A DNA stretch of 64,000 nt. Origin: Liquidambar formosana. Taxonomy: Eukaryota; Streptophyta; Magnoliopsida; Saxifragales; Altingiaceae. The stretch covers positions 17,145,850 through 17,209,849 of the forward strand of contig CM077832.1 of assembly GCA_039720395.1 (NCBI GenBank), in the 5' to 3' direction. This document shows positions 59,801 to 64,000 of this stretch, in pieces. How positions within the stretch are numbered: the stretch's first letter is position 1; every line of letters begins with the position of its first letter. Made by a program: the position numbers and the translations under genes. The notes under the pieces were generated by a model. That model ran no database searches. It had not been told where the DNA came from and was given only the letters and a program-made list of their open reading frames with translations.

Positions 59801-62359
59801 TGCCATTACTTGTGAACATGAATGCGAGTGCCACTCTTCAGCATGGTCCCATCATGATTTTTGTGTTAATTGTTTATGTGCTTTTTGGAATAGACATGTG
59901 CTGGTGAGTTTGCAAGCGTGTGACACATGCTTGCAGTGATACAAAGTTTTCTATTTTTATTACTTCGCATCTCCCATTACTTTATTGGGGTTTATTGTTT
60001 TAATTTGGGAAACTTTACTTCCGGACTGAGTGTGCTACATGTCACAGATTTATGAAATGTGTTTCAACTATAAAACACTACTTTTGATCAATTTCTAGCA
60101 AGATGAATAAGAGTTAGTTTTTGAGAGCTTTGAATAACCAAGCTCTGTACAGGCAATTTTACATGCCTTTTGCTGGGAAACATTATCAAAATGTGTCTAC
60201 TACAACCTATTGTGGAATCTGAGGAAATGATCACCCTTAGCTTTTGCTGAATGCAAACCTATAGGCTAATCCTCAATATCTGGTGTTTGTTACTGCTTCA
60301 GCGTTTCTGGTATTCCATTATATGCTATCCTATTGCTCGTTCATGGTAAATGATATACTATTAACATATTTTATTGTTGGAAAGGCGAGTCACTCTTGGC
60401 ATTACCACCATTAGAAGCCTTTAGTGGAGGCAACTCTTGATTACCACCAATGTGAGCTGTGAGCCTTTTTGTAGAAGCAACTCTTGCTTTGAACTTGATT
60501 TTAATGGAGTAATTCCATCCACCAACTTGTGCAGTGCTACAGAGGCATGTTGTTTGCTTTTATTGTGCAATCCTTTTACCAATCTCCCTTAAGAAACTAA
60601 ATAATTGTTCATCAGTTTATGCATGTTCTTTGTTTCTAATTTGATGATATTTTGTTGGATCCCTAGATTTTCCCATGTATGTCTGTTGACGAGATAGATT
60701 TGACATATGGTCATCCTCCATGATGCTTTGAATATGGGGACTCTCATTTAGTTATCTGTTAAAATAAAGTTGTGGGTATGGTAACCAAGCAGATGAAGGA
60801 TTTTAAATGGGAAAACAATCTTTTGAGGGCAATAACTTTCAATGATCTGTACTCCCTCTATGTTTGCAATCTTTGTTAAAAGGAAAATGCTATTATTACA
60901 TTTTTCAGTCTTAGATGAAATATTTATCTTTTGTTAAGGGGAGTAATTGTTATATAATTGACATAATATTGGAATTTCAGGTTGCCATATTTGTGGTTTT
61001 AGCCATGGCACTGCGGCGAAAACCTGATGTGTTGATCAGCTTATTGCCTATAATTAAGGAAAATCCAAAATATCATGGACAGGATAAGCTTCCAGTCACC
61101 GTGTGGGTAATTGCTCAGGTAAGTAGACAACATTAATAATCAGATGCAGATATAGGGTTTTTAATGGATACAAATTGAAAACTTATATATATATATATAT
61201 ATATATATATCTGTTGTAAACCGACGATTGAATTTTGGTTTATCTAGGCCTGTCAAGGAGATTTGGCTGTGGGGTTGTACATGTGGGTACAAATCCTCTT
61301 GCCTATGTTGAGCAGCAAATCAAGTTGTAATCCACAGTCCAGGGACTTGATCTTACAGTTGGTGGAGAGGTTAGAAACCTTTGAGATTAAAATTTGGTTT
61401 TATTACCTTGTTCATAATTTTGTTTCGGATCTAAAGCTTTTGTGTGTTGCTAACCACAGAATTCTCTCTTCCCCAAAAGCTCGTCCTATACTACTAAATG
61501 GTGCTGTCAGAAAGGGGGAGCGCCTAGTTCCAGCACCAGCTCTTGAACTTTTGATGAGGGCCACTTTCCCAGCACCTTCAGCTCGAGTTAAGGTGGGTGT
61601 TGTTGGGAAGCATTTTGAGTATTGTCCTTGCGACATGTGATTTAATCAGTGCTATGTACAGAAAATTTGGGGTCTGAGGCATTTGTGTATGTTTTCTTCA
61701 GGCAACTGAGAGGTTTGAAGCTTTGTATCCCACCTTAAAAGAGGTGGCGCTTGTTGGTTCACCTGGAAGCAAAGGAATGAAGCAAGTTACGCAGCAAGTC
61801 TTTAATTTTATGGTCAAAGCTGCTGGAGAAGGTTAGGACAAACTTGAACAGACTGCCTTTTCATTGTTGTTCTTTTGTTTGGAAGTAAAACGATGTAGGA
61901 TTATAAAATTATATCAGAGCTTGATGCACAAAACTGTTTGCAGGTGTCCCTGACCTATCTAAGGAAGCAAGTGAGATTTTCATATGGTGTTTAGTCCCAA
62001 AATCCTGACTGTTACAAGCAATGGGTGAGCAGTTTCTGATCATTATTTTGCACTTCTCACACACACACACACACGCACACACACACATGCACATGCGCAT
62101 ATATATGAATGTTTAGATGCTTGACATCACAGATACATGACGCTGATCTTTACTGTTCATGAAATCATGTGCATGTGCGCACATTCATATATGTGAAAAT
62201 GTTCAGGTGCTTAACATTGTGGATACATGACACCGATCTTCACTGTTCGTGACAATCCCGAGTGTGCGTGTGACCAGAACGAATGATTGTGATCGGCATC
62301 ACATATGCTTGTTGTCAAGCACCTAAACATCACTGAACACACACACACACACACAAATA

Positions 62360-62395
<36 letters not shown>

Positions 62396-63317
62396 CACAT
62401 GTAGATATATAGATTTAATTTGAAACTATTTCTTCCTTTCTTGTGTGTGCATCATCAAATTTTGTTGTTTTCTTTATTAAAAAAAAAAAATTGTTTGGAT
62501 ACAGGATGTGATTTATCTCGAAAATCTTGAAGCAAGTGTTGTTGTTTTGAGAAAGCTGTCTGATGAATGGAAGGAGCACTCTGTTAAACATGCTACTCTT
62601 GACCCTCTGAGGGAGACTCTGAAGAGTTTCAGGCAGAAGGTAAACAGTTTTCATATACTCCGTAGGAGATAACATGTGGTTTTGAAGTATCCTGGCATAA
62701 CAGCCCATGCTGCTACTTCATCTTCTCTTCTCTCACAACATGCTCATCCCCTTTTTTCTAGTCTTTGTGAGTTGTGTTGAAGTCATTGCCATACCATTAT
62801 TTTTCTTGATTAATTTCCTAATTTGATATTACTATGCCATTGAATTCCAGAAACTTAAGCAATGTCAAAAATGATTTTGACACTAGCAAAACACCAACTC
62901 CAGATCATGGTTTCGTCTGTAGTTAAATTTTAATATCACCATACTTGGCCCTGTTTGAAGTGAAGTTGGATAAATACTGATATTTTTGCTAACTTGTTTT
63001 ATCTTGTGGTTGTATAGAATGACAAAGGGTTGGCAAGTGGAGAGGAAGCCGCTCGCCATGCATCCTTCAAGGATGCAGACAAGTATTGCAAGGTGATATT
63101 GGGACGATTATCACGAGGCCATGGATGCATGAAGAGCATGGTGTTTGTGTCTGTTGCATTGGCTGTGGGTGCTGCCGTCATGTCCCAAAACCTGCAATCT
63201 TGGGACTTGAAGAAACTGTCAGTAATGCTTCAACTTACCTTAAACTTCACCAGCGGGGATGGCTCATGCCATCACTATAAGTTTATGTCCGGCATAGATA
63301 AGCAACATGGCCCATAA
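53829..63317 (+). CDS. TMEM214-family (DUF2359) membrane protein gene, ten exons, frameshift in exon 8
   Basis: Exons: 53829-54305, 54434-54571, 55229-55417, 60981-61118, 61248-61369, 61460-61592, 61702-61831, 61944-62024, 62505-62639, 63018-63317. All introns are GT...AG. The N-terminus is acidic (ENSAVIEAILREEEENY), followed by a YGWKTVTYPKR motif, a charged Lys/Ala-rich segment, then the conserved DUF2359 core (exons 2-9: HDIMLMRFADYFGRAF, AIFVVLAMALRRKPDVLISL, VPAPALELLMRATFPAPS) and a C-terminal hydrophobic segment (MVFVSVALAVGAAVMS). Plant members are mostly uncharacterised; animal TMEM214 is an ER membrane protein linked to stress-induced apoptosis. Exon 8 is 81 nt, and phases before and after it require 80. 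One C too many in the CCC at 61996-61998 gives TGA at 62006-62008, predicting about 463 residues instead of about 613. The last 25 residues are less certain. Confidence 0.85.
57580..57804. mobile_element. Small foldback MITE-like element in intron 3
   Basis: CTATGGACTATGTTACATGGA on the left is matched by inverted TCCATGTAACATAGCTTATAG on the right. The centre has a tandem GACATGGCATGACAG-type repeat (about 57632-57680). No target duplication was resolved. Confidence 0.55.
58500..59010 (+). mobile_element. LINE (L1-type) ORF2 C-terminal remnant in intron 3
   Basis: Broken + strand frames read like the zinc-binding region at the end of plant LINE reverse-transcriptase proteins: a SWMEDKILTLDHL-like segment, then VYWVLPLVNEHLKGW, then, after shifts, VFGFWSL followed by KERIRRMFNDI. 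That matches the usual W-x-x-W-K-E-R-N-x-R-x-F ending. Stops and shifts are frequent. It lies in the sense direction of the host gene. Confidence 0.5.
61181..61211 (+). repeat. (AT)n microsatellite in intron 4
   Basis: About 15 TA units lie within the 129-bp intron between exons 4 and 5, close to the branch-point and acceptor region. Confidence 0.9.
62056..62400 (+). repeat. CA/GT/AT microsatellites and duplicated inverted motif in intron 8
   Basis: (CA)n at about 62059-62088 and a (CA)n(GT)n(AT)n cluster at about 62337-62397 flank two direct copies of a block of about 65 bp (ATGCTTGACATCACAGATAC near 62117 and GTGCTTAACATTGTGGATAC near 62207). Part of it returns inverted as TTGTCAAGCACCTAAACAT near 62311. 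Probably a foldback MITE remnant. It lies just after the frameshifted exon. Confidence 0.7.
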
Positions 63318-64000
63318 GCAACATGGGCAGAAGAGAGTTCTTTTTATATCAGACTTGACTGAATCCCATTGGGTTTTTAGTGAAACTAGAAATAGGAGCA
63401 GCATCAGGAGGAGCAGCAGCAGCAGTCAAAGTGTCTGGACTGACAGTTTACAGGGTGTTGAAGTGTATGTCTGGTTTTCAGTTTGAGTCATTTCAGAGAC
63501 ATGTTTTCTTTTTATAATGATTTGGTTATAGTGGGTTTTTTACCCCTTTTAATTTCAAATATGCAAATGGTCATTTATAGATATGGAAATGAATGGTGAA
63601 ATTAATCTGTGTTTTAAAGGTCAAGTTATATCATTGTTTCTCAGTCTGGTGTTATATATTCTGCTGCATTTCATGATGTGATACAAGCTTTCAGCTTCTA
63701 ATTATCCCTATTGATGATTGTGGTCTCCATCTTGAATCACAGACTAAGAGTTAAAGTGTGTGTGTGTGTTTTCCCAGATAGAATTAAAGTTCATTCGGTA
63801 GAACCTCCATTCCTCCGTTGCTAGTTCCTAAAATGGGTTTTGATTGCTGAAGTTCTCGGCGAAATATATTTTGCTTTTGTCTGGATTCTAGATGGGTCCA
63901 ACTAGGCGTATCTTCGATTAGTCGGTGTGAGCCAATTTTTAAAAATTGTTTGGTTTTTCACACAATTCAGCCTTACTGAAGTCATTACCAGAGTTTTGAG
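63318..64000 (+). other. 3' untranslated region and downstream of the TMEM214-like gene
   Basis: An AGC-repeat run (about 63408-63424) lies close after the stop. T-rich sequence follows, and a (GT)n run lies near 63757-63769. No clear AATAAA signal and no further gene start in the remaining bases. Confidence 0.4.

Larger units (their letters stand above)
55418..60980 (+). other. Intron 3 of the TMEM214-like gene (5563 bp)
   Basis: It is bounded by CAG|GTAATT and TTTCAG|GTT. It is the only large intron of the gene; all others are about 90-660 bp. It contains a palindromic MITE-like piece (57580-57804), a GT microsatellite (57386-57400) and a LINE remnant (58500-59010). No separate gene is visible inside. 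Confidence 0.8.

Noticed and set aside
61263..61640. 125-residue frame reading through exons 5 and 6
   Set aside because: It includes intron 5 as coding. The GT/AG borders and phases fit two exons of the TMEM214-like gene instead.

Overview
The window is nuclear DNA from a flowering plant, most likely a woody eudicot. It is AT-rich, gene-poor and full of nested transposable elements. It has introns with GT/AG borders, long poly(A)/poly(T) and dinucleotide microsatellites, Athila-type, Harbinger, hAT and MULE-like elements, and two genes whose closest relatives I know are plant genes. I see no bacterial, organellar, rRNA or functional tRNA gene, and no CRISPR array.

Two protein-coding genes can be supported, both on the + strand. 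The first (17593-18732) is an intact single-exon gene for a GeBP/STOREKEEPER-like (DUF573) transcription factor of 379 residues. Telomere-like CCTAAA/AACCCT repeats lie just upstream of it and inside its coding region. The second (53829-63317) is a ten-exon gene for a TMEM214-family (DUF2359) membrane protein with a 5.6-kb third intron. All its splice sites and phases fit except exon 8, where one extra base shifts the frame and brings in an early stop.

The rest is mobile-element strata. 1-2836: an unassigned stretch, a CACTA-type terminus, then a fragment of a Copia-type LTR. 3.1-14.0 kb: a 69-bp minisatellite, then a solo LTR (family A, copy 1, minus strand) split by a 7.3-kb Athila-like Ty3/Gypsy element with both LTRs, a tRNA-Asp primer site, a polypurine tract and CATGG target duplications, whose polymerase core has been deleted. 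14.2-16.2 kb: a foldback MULE-like element with 9-bp target duplications and an hAT-type MITE. 20.7-26 kb: a diverged duplication, an hAT-like and a MULE-like element. 26.3-29.1 kb: family A copy 2. 29.3-30.7 kb: a tandem array of TRIM-like LTRs. 31.0-37.3 kb: a decayed 6.3-kb PIF/Harbinger element with a transposase remnant, a nested foldback element, a SINE and two satellite-like arrays. 38.0-47.2 kb: foldback MITEs, one of them split by family A copy 3, plus a second solo LTR, all between MULE-like termini. 47.3-50.2 kb: an hAT element, a small MITE and a second SINE copy.

The two genes show no sign of working together. I found no previously undescribed biological system. The items most worth checking are the exon-8 frameshift, the nested insertion order, the internally deleted Athila element, and the copy-specific repeat blocks upstream of the TATA box in the family A LTRs. 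All family assignments are by eye and memory; no search was run.
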